From NCBI RefSeq assembly GCF_000746525.1, contig NZ_CP009048.1:3775501-3839500 (forward strand): DNA of 64,000 nucleotides, in the 5' to 3' direction. Each line of letters starts with the position of its first letter. Position 1 is the first letter of the stretch. Positions 35,330-42,958 of the stretch are shown here, piece by piece. The notes under the pieces were generated by a model, which was not told the DNA's origin, searched no databases, and saw only the letters and a program-made list of their open reading frames with translations. This stretch comes from Pseudomonas alkylphenolica (GTDB taxonomy: Bacteria; Pseudomonadota; Gammaproteobacteria; Pseudomonadales; Pseudomonadaceae). The position numbers and the translations under genes are program-made.

Positions 35330-36409
35330 TTATTGGCGGCTACGGAAAGCGGTCCACAGGCGGGTGCGCTGGCGCATATCGCTCAAGGCCATGCTGCGGT
35401 CGGCAAACAGGCGCGCGCGCACTACGTCCGAAGGGTAGATATCCGGGTCGTTGCGCACCGCCTCATCCACCAGCGGCGTGGCCGCCTGGTTGGCGTTGGC
35501 GAAGAACAACGTGTTGGTCAGCGGCGCGACTGAATCGGGGCGCAGCATGAAGGCGATAAATGCGCGTGCCGCCTCCGGGTGTGGCGCATCCTTGGGGATG
35601 ACCAGGTTGTCCTGCCAGATCAGCGTGCCCTCGCGGGGAATCCGGTACACCACCTGGTACGGCTTGCCAGCCTGGCGGGCCTGCTCGGCGGCCATCGCGG
35701 CATCGCCGTTGTAGGTCAGTGCCAGACAGACGCTGCCATTGGCCAGGTCGTTGATCTGCCGGCCGTTGGCGACATAGCTGATCGACGGTTGCAGCTGCTT
35801 GAGCAGCGCCTGGGCTGCGGCCAGATCGTCCTTGTTGCGGCTATAGGGATCCTTGCCCAGGTAGTGCAGGGCCACGCCGATCACCTCCTGAGGCGAGTCG
35901 GACATGGCGATCCCGCAATCCTTGAGCTTGCTGGCATATTCAGGTTTGAACAGCAGATCGAGGCTGTCCAGCGGCGCATCGCCGACCCGCTGGCGCACGG
36001 CCTCAAGATTCAGTCCCAGGCCCAGGGTGCCCCAGGTGTAAGGCACCGCATACTGGTTGCCGGGGTCGACTTCGGCCAGTTTGCCCAGCAGGTCCTTGTC
36101 CAGATTGCTGTAGCCGGGCATCGCCTGCGCCTGCAAGGGCTGCAACGCCCCCGCAGCCAAAGCCCGGGCCAGCAAGCTGGAAGACGGCACCACCACGTCA
36201 TAGCCGCTGCCGCCGGTAAGCAACTTGGTTTCCAGCACTTCGGTGGTGTCGAAGGTGTCGTAGCGCACCTTGTAGCCGCTTTCCTTTTCAAAGCGCTGCA
36301 AAGTCTCTGGCGCCACGTAGTCGGCCCAGCTGTAGAGGTTGAGGACTTTTTCTTCGGCCTGAAGCGGCAAGGCCAGCATCACAGCGGACAACCACAGGTA
36401 TCTATGCAT
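35330..36409 (-). CDS. Polyamine-type ABC substrate-binding protein
   Basis: 359 residues, signal peptide (LWLSAVMLALPLQA). PotD/PotF family: VLNLYSWADYVAPETLQRFEKESGYKV, GYDVVVPSSSLLARAL, GIAMSDSPQEVIGVALHYLG. The pocket residues TYNGDAAMAAEQA differ from the YSGSF of the second such protein at 59.4 kb, so the ligand may differ (agmatine is attractive next to agmatinase). The ATG at 36409 has AAAGGTG upstream; a GTG three codons earlier is possible. No permease or ATPase genes accompany it. Confidence 0.87.
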   Translation of the reverse strand: MHRYLWLSAVMLALPLQAEEKVLNLYSWADYVAPETLQRFEKESGYKVRYDTFDTTEVLETKLLTGGSGYDVVVPSSSLLARALAAGALQPLQAQAMPGYSNLDKDLLGKLAEVDPGNQYAVPYTWGTLGLGLNLEAVRQRVGDAPLDSLDLLFKPEYASKLKDCGIAMSDSPQEVIGVALHYLGKDPYSRNKDDLAAAQALLKQLQPSISYVANGRQINDLANGSVCLALTYNGDAAMAAEQARQAGKPYQVVYRIPREGTLIWQDNLVIPKDAPHPEAARAFIAFMLRPDSVAPLTNTLFFANANQAATPLVDEAVRNDPDIYPSDVVRARLFADRSMALSDMRQRTRLWTAFRSRQ

Positions 36410-36459
36410 GTCGGGCACCTTTATTCAGTGGATGCCGCCAGCATGCACGCCGGGTTACA

Positions 36460-36474
36460 TTGCTAAAATGGCAA
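36460..36474. promoter_or_regulatory. LysR-type operator in the divergent intergenic region
   Basis: TTGC-TAAAATG-GCAA is a 15-bp dyad of the T-N11-A kind typical of LysR sites. It lies in the 101-bp gap between the binding-protein gene and the divergent LysR gene, so it may control both. Confidence 0.5.
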
Positions 36475-36510
36475 GTTACTTAACCTGACATTCACCTGGA
36501 GCAATGTTTG

Positions 36511-37401
36511 ATGCTCGGACAACTGCACGACCTCGACCTGCACCTGCTGCGGCTGTTCGTCACTGTAGTCGAGGCTGGCGGCTTCAGTGCCGCCCAGGGC
36601 GTGCTGGGCCTGAGCCAGCCAAGCATCAGCCAGCAGATGGCACGCCTGGAGACGCGCCTTGGCTATCGCCTGTGCAGTCGCGGCAAAGGCGGTTTTGGCC
36701 TGACCGCCAAAGGCGAGGTGCTGCTCAAGGCGACACGGGAATTGCTGGTGCAGATCGAAGCCTTTCGCCATCAGGCCAATGGCGTCGCCGGGCGTTTACT
36801 CGGTGAGGTGCGCGTGGGCATTTCCGAAGCCCAGGACAGCAGTGTGACCTTGCGCCTGGCGCACGCCATCGAGCGTTTTCGCCAACGGGACGAGTCGGTA
36901 CGCCTGGAACTGGTCAGCGCCATGCCGGCCGACCTTGAGCGCCTGCTGTTGCAGCAGCGCCTGGACCTGGCCATCGGTTATTTCTCCGGCAAGCAGTCCG
37001 CCTTCGACTACACGCCGTTGTTCGAAGAGACCCAGCGCCTGTACTGCGCCAGCCATCACCCACTGGCGAGCCAGACGCAGGTGAGCCTGGAGGTACTGCT
37101 GGAGGCCGACCAGGTCGAACACCCCTACAGTTTTCTCGAGAGCCCCGACCCGCTCAGCGGCGGTCGGGCTTCGGCGCGCTCCGAGCAGGTCGAAGGCGCC
37201 CTGGCGTTTATTTTGTCCGGGCGCCACATCGGCTACCTGCCCTGCCACTTCGCGGCCCCCTGGGTCGAGCGCGGCTTGTTGCACGGGCTCGACCCGGCAC
37301 TCAACTTCCAGGTGCCATTCGCCCTCGCCCGTCACCGCGCCCAGGTGCCCAGCGATGCCCAGCAAGCCTTCAACGCTGATCTGCTGAGTGCGTTCGCCTG
37401 A
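36511..37401 (+). CDS. LysR-family transcriptional regulator
   Basis: 296 residues. Winged helix at about 8-65 (LHLLRLFVTVVEAGGFSAAQGVLGLSQPSISQQMARLE), linker helix, then a periplasmic-binding-like effector domain. It is divergent from the polyamine binding protein and agmatinase, which makes it the likely local regulator responding to agmatine or putrescine (inference). The ATG at 36511 is adopted; a TTG one codon earlier is better spaced from GGAG and may be used. Its stop is one base from the stop of the convergent receptor gene. Confidence 0.85.
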   Translation: MLGQLHDLDLHLLRLFVTVVEAGGFSAAQGVLGLSQPSISQQMARLETRLGYRLCSRGKGGFGLTAKGEVLLKATRELLVQIEAFRHQANGVAGRLLGEVRVGISEAQDSSVTLRLAHAIERFRQRDESVRLELVSAMPADLERLLLQQRLDLAIGYFSGKQSAFDYTPLFEETQRLYCASHHPLASQTQVSLEVLLEADQVEHPYSFLESPDPLSGGRASARSEQVEGALAFILSGRHIGYLPCHFAAPWVERGLLHGLDPALNFQVPFALARHRAQVPSDAQQAFNADLLSAFA

Positions 37402-37402
37402 C

Positions 37403-39847
37403 TCAGTAAGCCATCGACCAGGTCAGCGTGTAGGTGCGACCGCGGCCCTGATAGTCATACAAGTACTCCGGGCCGTAGGTTGGCGAGTAGAACAGGGTCG
37501 CGCGCTGGCCCCAGACCGTACTGTACTGCTTGTCGAGCAGGTTCTGGATACCGGCGCTGAAGGTGCCGAAGCCGGTGTCCTGGCTGCCCAGCAGGTCGAA
37601 GGTGGTGTAGCCGCTGATTTCGTGATCGGCATCATCCTTGAGGGTGAAGGCGTGGTTGGCTTGCAGCCGCGCACTACGCCCATCGCCCTTCCAGCCAACA
37701 AAGGCCGTGGATTTGGACAGCGAGGCGTAGCGGGCATCGCGCTTGATCCAGTCACCGTCCTTGTCCTCTTCTTCCGAACGTACCAAGTGCAGGGTGCTAC
37801 CGGCTTCCCAGCCACTTTCGAAGTGGCGGGTCAGCGCGCCTTCGAAACCGAAGTCGCGGCTCTTCTGATCTTCAACGTTGATGGTCAAGGTGGCCATGTC
37901 GGTGGTGATGATCTTGTCCGACCAGATGTAGTACACCGCTGCCTGGGCATCCCAGTCCAGGTCGGCATAGCGCCAGCCCAGCTCCACCTGACGGCTCTTG
38001 ATCCCGGCCAGCGGGTTGTCTTCGACGCTCAAGCCGGGCTTGCCGTAATACTTGGCCGGGTCTGGCAGGTCGAAACCTTCGCCGTAGTTGGTCCAGACCT
38101 GGTGGCCGTTCTTGAAGTCATAGATGGCGCCGAGGTTGAACAGGTTGACCTGATAGTCGTTATTACCGCCGGGGACGTTCTTGAAGTCGCCGACATCCAC
38201 GTCCATCTGCTGGCGCCGGGCGCCGCCGGAGACGGTCAGGTTGTCGGTGGCGTGCCAGTCCAGCTGGGCGTAGTACGACAGGCCATCCACCCGGTAACTG
38301 GGATAGCGCGGAGCCTTGCTGGCCTTGTCCAGGTCCAGGCCACCGCTTTGCGACGACGTCAGGGCATCGAAGGTGGTCTGCTCGGCATTGAAGCGCTCGC
38401 GGTCCAGATCCACGCCGTAGGTCAGCTTGAGCGTGTCCCATTGCTTGGCAAACAACGCCTTGAGGCTGCTGACCTCGAAGTTCTGCTGCGACGCGGCAAA
38501 GTACACGCCTTTGACGCCCGCCGGCTTGCCAGGGTTGTAGTACGGGAACGGATAGAAGTTGTCGTCTTCTTTGCGGTACGACGCCTGCAGGTAGAAGTCC
38601 TGACCGAGCACATCGCTGTGGTGGTAGTTGGCGTTGAGCAGCAAACGCTTGGTGCGTGGTTCCAGGTCTGTGGAGTAGCCGCTGCGCAGCTCGGCATCCT
38701 CCAGGTTCGAGGGGGCGTTGTGCTTCAGGTTGGGAAAGTAGATACCCGTGCTGCCGTGATTGCCCGAATCGTAATATTGGGCCAACAGGTCAAGGCTTTG
38801 TTCGTCGTTGAATTGCAGGCCCAGGCTGCCGAGTACATCGATGGTGCGGTTGTACTGCAAGTCGGTCTGGGTGTTATCGATAAAGATCTGGTCGCCGGCG
38901 CCATCGTAGAACGCTTCGTTCTGCTCGGCGGAAACACCCAGGCGTGCGTTGACCCGCTCGTTACCACCGCTGACCGACTGAGCGATGCGCGTCGAAAGGT
39001 CGTCGCTGTTATTGAAACCACTGCTGGCGCCGACCTGGGTCTCGAAGCGCGCCGGACCGGCTTCGCCCTTCTTGGTGACAATGTTGATGATGCCGCCCGT
39101 GGCACCGCCGCCGTAAATGGCGCTGGCCCCGGAAAGCACTTCGACACGCTGGACGTTGAACGGCGAGATGCTGTCGAACTGCCGCGACAGGCCACGGGAA
39201 CTGTTCTGGCTGACACCGTCGATCATCACCAGAACATTACGGCCACGCATGTTCTGCCCATAGTTGGTACGCCCTTCCGGCGCCAGGTCCAGGCCCGGCA
39301 CCAGTTTGCCGATCGCCTCCTTGAGGCTGACCCCGCTGTTGATCTGCTCATTGAGCTGCTGCTGATCGACGACCCAGACGGTGCCGGGAATTTCACTGAT
39401 CGAAGTGCTGGTTCGGGAAGCGACACTGACTTCAATGGGTTTGAGGCTGACGCTTGCAGGAGCGGTCTGCATTTTGCGCAGGATTACCGTGCGCGAATCG
39501 CTGAACTGCCAGCTCATGCCGCTACCGGCCAACAGGTTCTGCAGGGCCTGGGCAATGCTGTAGCGCCCCTCAAGGGCCGGGCTTTGCAGGCCGGCAACGT
39601 CGGCGGTGGTGTACAGCAGGTGCAGGCCGGCCTGGTCGGCGAAGGAGGTCAGGGCCTGGTCAAGCGCCTGGGCTGGCAGCGCCAGGTTCACTTCACGGTC
39701 TTGCTGGGTGCTGGCTTGGGCAGCATTCACGCTCTCGGCTGCGTGTACCCAGACTGGGCCGAGCAGCGCGGCGACGGCGGTGGAAGCCAGCAGAGCGTGT
39801 TTGAAACTACCGGTGGAGCGGGCGATTGGCTTGAGCGTAGCCTTCAC
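37403..39847 (-). CDS. TonB-dependent siderophore receptor/transducer, IutA-like
   Basis: 814 residues, GTG start with GGAAG upstream. Signal peptide (cleavage near 36), then an STN signalling domain (residues about 55-125, VNLALPAQALDQALTSFADQAG), plug domain (IPGTVWVVDQQQLNEQ to GGIINIVTKKG) and 22-strand barrel ending TYTLTWSMAY. The plug and barrel follow E. coli IutA closely, so aerobactin or a related citrate-hydroxamate (schizokinen, rhizobactin) is the likely ligand. The STN domain is absent from IutA and marks a transducer working with the FecR/FecI pair directly upstream. No siderophore synthesis genes are here, so it serves xenosiderophore uptake. Confidence 0.9.
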   Translation of the reverse strand: MKATLKPIARSTGSFKHALLASTAVAALLGPVWVHAAESVNAAQASTQQDREVNLALPAQALDQALTSFADQAGLHLLYTTADVAGLQSPALEGRYSIAQALQNLLAGSGMSWQFSDSRTVILRKMQTAPASVSLKPIEVSVASRTSTSISEIPGTVWVVDQQQLNEQINSGVSLKEAIGKLVPGLDLAPEGRTNYGQNMRGRNVLVMIDGVSQNSSRGLSRQFDSISPFNVQRVEVLSGASAIYGGGATGGIINIVTKKGEAGPARFETQVGASSGFNNSDDLSTRIAQSVSGGNERVNARLGVSAEQNEAFYDGAGDQIFIDNTQTDLQYNRTIDVLGSLGLQFNDEQSLDLLAQYYDSGNHGSTGIYFPNLKHNAPSNLEDAELRSGYSTDLEPRTKRLLLNANYHHSDVLGQDFYLQASYRKEDDNFYPFPYYNPGKPAGVKGVYFAASQQNFEVSSLKALFAKQWDTLKLTYGVDLDRERFNAEQTTFDALTSSQSGGLDLDKASKAPRYPSYRVDGLSYYAQLDWHATDNLTVSGGARRQQMDVDVGDFKNVPGGNNDYQVNLFNLGAIYDFKNGHQVWTNYGEGFDLPDPAKYYGKPGLSVEDNPLAGIKSRQVELGWRYADLDWDAQAAVYYIWSDKIITTDMATLTINVEDQKSRDFGFEGALTRHFESGWEAGSTLHLVRSEEEDKDGDWIKRDARYASLSKSTAFVGWKGDGRSARLQANHAFTLKDDADHEISGYTTFDLLGSQDTGFGTFSAGIQNLLDKQYSTVWGQRATLFYSPTYGPEYLYDYQGRGRTYTLTWSMAY

Positions 39848-39957
39848 AATGTTCTTCCAGGCAAGGTGTAAATGAGAATGGATTGCTGATCAGTCTCACT
39901 ACGACGATTGGGCGAAGAAGAACTTGCAGTGCGAAGTTGAAATTATTTTTTCTGTTC

Positions 39958-40038
39958 CGATGCTATCGCGGGGCAAGCCCGCTCCCACAGGGGCAGGTGA
40001 TGCACCCGTGGGAGCGGGCTTGCCCCGCGATAGCATCG
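39958..40038. repeat. REP doublet 5 (extended arms)
   Basis: Besides the REP core, the two arms are extended by a further symmetric CGATGCTA / TAGCATCG, giving a very long inverted repeat. It lies between fecR and the receptor gene, both on the minus strand, so it may reduce read-through or alter mRNA stability between them. Confidence 0.88.
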
Positions 40039-40039
40039 A

Positions 40040-40918
40040 TCAATACACCACCGCCAGCCACGGCAGATAGGTAACTTTCAGCGCATAACGCTGCTCCAGA
40101 GTGCGCAACAACCCTTGCGGATCGTTCAGGTCAAACACCCCGCTGACCTGCATCGCCCCCAGTTGCTGGTCGGACAACACAATGCGCCCATGCTGATAAC
40201 GCTCAAGCTCGGCCAACACCTCGCGCAAAGGCTTGCCGTTGAAGATCAGTTTGCCGCGCTGCCAGGCAGTCAGCGCCCCGGCGTCCGCAGTGGCCTGCAA
40301 CCTGCGCTCACCCAGCTGAGCCTCGCCTTTGGCAATGACCACGCGGTTATGGCTGCCATCACGACGCACACTGAACACCGCCCCACTGCCCTGCACCGAT
40401 TCGCCCCCGGCCTCGACGACAAAGGGACGCGGGTCGCTGGCCGGCTCGAAGAGTGCCTCGCCCGCCTTGAGCATCAGCCGTCGCTGGCCATCGCTGAAAT
40501 CCACCGACAAGGCACTGCCACTGTTGAGCAGTACCTGCGAGCCGTCGGTCAGGGTAATACGCTGCTGCTGACCAACGCTGGTGTGGTAGTCGGCGAGCAA
40601 GGCCGGTGCCTGTTGCCAGCCACCATAACCAACCAGCGCCAACACCAGTGAAGCGGCAAGGGCACTGCCCCAGCGACGTCGGCGTGGCGCTGCGGCAGTC
40701 AACTGGGCCGCAGCTTGGGTCTGGCCCAGATCACCCCACAAGGCTTCCGCCTCCCGGGCCGCCTCGGTGTGGGCCGGACTCAGCTGGCGCCAGCGCTGAT
40801 AGCGCGCGCGGTCAGCCTCACGGGCGTTGCCGGAATGCAACAACACCTGCCAGTCGAGGGCATCGTCGGACAAATCGCTGAGCGGCTGCGGTGCAGGCAT
40901 GGCTAGGGCATCAATCAT
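40040..40918 (-). CDS. FecR-family anti-sigma regulator
   Basis: 292 residues. N-terminal DUF4880 cytoplasmic region with the conserved Trp pair (ALDWQVLLHSG, YQRWRQL), one membrane helix (GSALAASLVLALVGYGGW, about residue 85-100), then the periplasmic FecR domain (RITLTDGSQVLLNSGSAL, LMLKAGEALFEPASDPRPFVVEA). The C-terminal part LREVLAELERYQHGRIV is an STN-like module that contacts the receptor. It passes the siderophore signal from the IutA-like receptor to FecI. The start at 40918 overlaps the fecI stop by 8 bp, so the two are translationally coupled. Confidence 0.92.
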   Translation of the reverse strand: MIDALAMPAPQPLSDLSDDALDWQVLLHSGNAREADRARYQRWRQLSPAHTEAAREAEALWGDLGQTQAAAQLTAAAPRRRRWGSALAASLVLALVGYGGWQQAPALLADYHTSVGQQQRITLTDGSQVLLNSGSALSVDFSDGQRRLMLKAGEALFEPASDPRPFVVEAGGESVQGSGAVFSVRRDGSHNRVVIAKGEAQLGERRLQATADAGALTAWQRGKLIFNGKPLREVLAELERYQHGRIVLSDQQLGAMQVSGVFDLNDPQGLLRTLEQRYALKVTYLPWLAVVY

Positions 40919-41429
40919 GGTTGTGTTTGAGCCAGTCACGGCAGTGGCGCAGGGCCTGGCCGATGTATTTTGCCACCATGCTTTCGGAAACGCCCAGCTG
41001 TTGTGCGATCTGCGCCTGGGTCAGGCCTTCGACGCGATTGAGCAACAATGCCTGGCGAGCGTTGGGAGGCAGCTGCAACAGTGCTTCGTCCAGTTGTGCC
41101 AGGCGTTCGCGGGCCAGCAACGCAGCTTCCGGTGCAGGTGCCGGGCACGGTACCTGGCTTGCAGCGGCGCTGTCGTCGAGATTGCCGGCCATGCGCTGCT
41201 CGCGACGCAGGGTATCGATGGCCAGGTTGCCGGCCACGCGAAAGATGAAACTGCGCGCATGCAGCACCGGCAGTTCCTGCTGCTCGATCCTGACCAGCTT
41301 GAGGTAGGTTTCCTGGGCCACATCAGCCGCCCGTTGACGGTCGCTCATGCGCCGGGTCAGGAACTGCAGCAGGTCATCGTAATGTTCCTGGAAACTGGCC
41401 AGCAGCCCGGACACGGGGGACGTCAACAT
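40911..41429 (-). CDS. ECF sigma factor, FecI type
   Basis: 172 residues. Sigma-2 region (FQEHYDDLLQFLTRRMSDRQRAADVAQETYLKLVRI) and sigma-4 region (LLQLPPNARQALLLNRVEGLTQAQIAQQLGVSESMVAKYIGQAL) match iron-starvation sigma factors. It should direct transcription of the IutA-like receptor when FecR is signalled. The ATG at 41429 lacks a strong ribosome site. A candidate Fur box lies about 40-55 bp upstream. Confidence 0.92.
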   Translation of the reverse strand: MLTSPVSGLLASFQEHYDDLLQFLTRRMSDRQRAADVAQETYLKLVRIEQQELPVLHARSFIFRVAGNLAIDTLRREQRMAGNLDDSAAASQVPCPAPAPEAALLARERLAQLDEALLQLPPNARQALLLNRVEGLTQAQIAQQLGVSESMVAKYIGQALRHCRDWLKHNHD

Positions 41430-41466
41430 GGAGGGATTCGATGGGCCTTGGCAACGGAAGTCAGAC

Positions 41467-41485
41467 GTTAATGAGAAACAGTATC
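41467..41485. promoter_or_regulatory. Candidate Fur box upstream of fecI
   Basis: On the minus strand GATACTGTTTCTCATTAAC matches the 19-bp Fur consensus GATAATGATAATCATTATC at 14 positions, including both outer GATA and CATTA cores. It lies 38-56 bp upstream of fecI, where a repressor would block the promoter. Confidence 0.68.
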
Positions 41486-41543
41486 GTTCAAAAGACCGAC
41501 AGGTTTCAACGTCGCCGTGCTTTCGCGGCAGGCCTGGCGGGCG

Positions 41544-41798
41544 TTACTTGGCCGCTGCCATCAGTTTGTTGACTTCACTACGGACCATATTGGCGAACTC
41601 GGGCGGCGACATGCCGTCCAGTTCGGAGCGTACCCATTCGGCCCACTTGCCCTTGCGCCGGGGCTTTTCGGCGATCAGCCGCGCGGCCTCGCCTTTGGCC
41701 TTGCCCAGGTTGGTCTGCCAGAGCTCGAACAGTCGCGCTTTCTCGTCCTCGATCTGCGCCCGTTCGGCGAAGCTCTTGTTGGCCAGATTGAAACTCAT
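41544..41798 (-). CDS. Small basic hypothetical protein, 84 aa
   Basis: 84 residues from the ATG at 41798. The sequence is helical and charged (FAERAQIEDEKARLFELWQTNLGKAKGEAARL) with a basic middle (EKPRRKGKWAEWV), no signal and no Cys. It is of a type common in Pseudomonas genomes with no known function. The upstream CAGGA is a fair ribosome site. It is divergent from the DUF883 gene. Confidence 0.65.
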   Translation of the reverse strand: MSFNLANKSFAERAQIEDEKARLFELWQTNLGKAKGEAARLIAEKPRRKGKWAEWVRSELDGMSPPEFANMVRSEVNKLMAAAK

Positions 41799-41928
41799 GA
41801 GGGTGTCCTGCCGCTGGAAAATAGGCGCTATCTTACACTGTAGCCGCAAGGGCCCGGCAAACCGCTGCAACTTTCCGCGCCCACCGGTATCCATTGTTCA
41901 ATGCCCATCAATCGACGAGGAAGTGTCC

Positions 41929-42249
41929 ATGGCCAGGAAAACCACAGTGCAAGCCGAAGCCGAGCAAATCAAGGATCAGGCGTTCAGCGAACTGCAAGCC
42001 CTGATCGAAGACTCGGAAAAGCTGCTGCGCGACAGCGCCGCGCTGGTTGGCGAAGATGCCGAAACCCTGCGCGCCCAGATCGGGCTCAAGCTCAAGCAGG
42101 CGCGCGAAGCGGTTGGCAGCGTACGCAGCAAGGCACAGCCAGTGGTCGATGCCACTCAGGATTACATTGGTGGGCATCCGTGGCAGACAGTGGCGATTTC
42201 GGCGGGATTCGGCTTGGTGGTGGGGCTGTTGCTCGGGCGACGCTCTTAA
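41929..42249 (+). CDS. DUF883 family protein (ElaB/YqjD-like)
   Basis: 106 residues with GAGGAAG upstream of the ATG. A long amphipathic helical region (residues about 5-80) is followed by a C-terminal membrane helix (TVAISAGFGLVVGLLLGRRS). E. coli ElaB, YqjD and YgaM are tail-anchored inner-membrane proteins linked to stationary phase and ribosome tethering. The GxxxxGxxLGRRS ending is the family hallmark. It is followed by a REP doublet. Confidence 0.88.
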   Translation: MARKTTVQAEAEQIKDQAFSELQALIEDSEKLLRDSAALVGEDAETLRAQIGLKLKQAREAVGSVRSKAQPVVDATQDYIGGHPWQTVAISAGFGLVVGLLLGRRS

Positions 42250-42252
42250 AGG

Positions 42253-42314
42253 TATCGCGGGACAAGCCCGCTCCCACAGAGCCCAGCCTGTGGGAGCGGG
42301 CTTGTACCGCGATA
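42253..42314. repeat. REP doublet 6 (degenerate)
   Basis: REP core with one substitution in each arm (CGGGACAAG on the left, CTTGTACCG on the right). The arms still pair, so the element remains largely palindromic. It lies between the DUF883 gene and the convergent response regulator and probably terminates both. Confidence 0.85.
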
Positions 42315-42317
42315 CAT

Positions 42318-42944
42318 TCAGCGCAGACTCAACGGCTGCACCACGCCACAAGCAATCGCCATCCCCACCAACGCCGGCAGGTGCTCGGCTTCCATGCGCT
42401 TCATCACCCGTGCCCGATACAGGTCCACGGTCTTCACACTAACCTCAAGCTGCTCGGCTATCTCGCGGTTGCTGAAGCCCTGCACCAGTGGCACGAACAC
42501 ATCCCGCTCACGCGGTGTCAGGCTGTCGATCCGCGCCTGCACCGCCGCTCGTGGCTCACTGCCCGCCAGCGCCTGGGATGACCGCTCGAGCGCCGCCTGG
42601 ACCGCATCCAGCAACAGCTGGTCGTTGTAGGGTTTTTCAATGAAATCACAGGCACCGGCCTTGAACGCCCGGACCACGATCGGCACGTCGGCATGGCCGC
42701 TGAGGAAGATCACCGGCAATTCGACAGCACGCGCGCGCAAGACCTCTTGCACACTCAGCCCGCCCATCCCGGGCATGCGTACATCGAGCAGCACACAGGC
42801 GGGCAAGTGTGCGTCACAGGCCTCCAGAAACGCCTGGCCGCTGGTAAAGGGCAACGCCTGGATACCGACCGACTCCAGCAGCCAGACCGTGGAATCGAGC
42901 ATGCCCTGGTCATCGTCGACCACATAGACTTTCGGTTGCTGCAT
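42318..42944 (-). CDS. FixJ-family response regulator
   Basis: 208 residues from the ATG at 42944 with GAGGAAG upstream. Receiver domain with acidic pair YVVDDDQG, phospho-Asp in CVLLDVRMPG, Thr/Ser switch LSGHAD and Lys in FIEKPY. The C-terminal LuxR-type helix-turn-helix is SLTPRERDVFVPLVQGFSNREIAEQLEVSVKTVDLYRARVMKRM. It is encoded 15 bp downstream of its PAS kinase. FixJ/TodT-type regulators activate catabolic genes. The divergent acyl-CoA ligase operon is the obvious target candidate (inference). Confidence 0.92.
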   Translation of the reverse strand: MQQPKVYVVDDDQGMLDSTVWLLESVGIQALPFTSGQAFLEACDAHLPACVLLDVRMPGMGGLSVQEVLRARAVELPVIFLSGHADVPIVVRAFKAGACDFIEKPYNDQLLLDAVQAALERSSQALAGSEPRAAVQARIDSLTPRERDVFVPLVQGFSNREIAEQLEVSVKTVDLYRARVMKRMEAEHLPALVGMAIACGVVQPLSLR

Positions 42945-42958
42945 CACACTTCCTCTGT

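Noticed and set aside
37388..39871. 827-codon open frame on the plus strand opposite the IutA-like receptor
   Set aside because: The translation is low-information Val/Ala/Gly/Gln text with no family motif. The minus-strand receptor has full STN, plug and barrel domains. High-GC third positions leave the antisense frame open.
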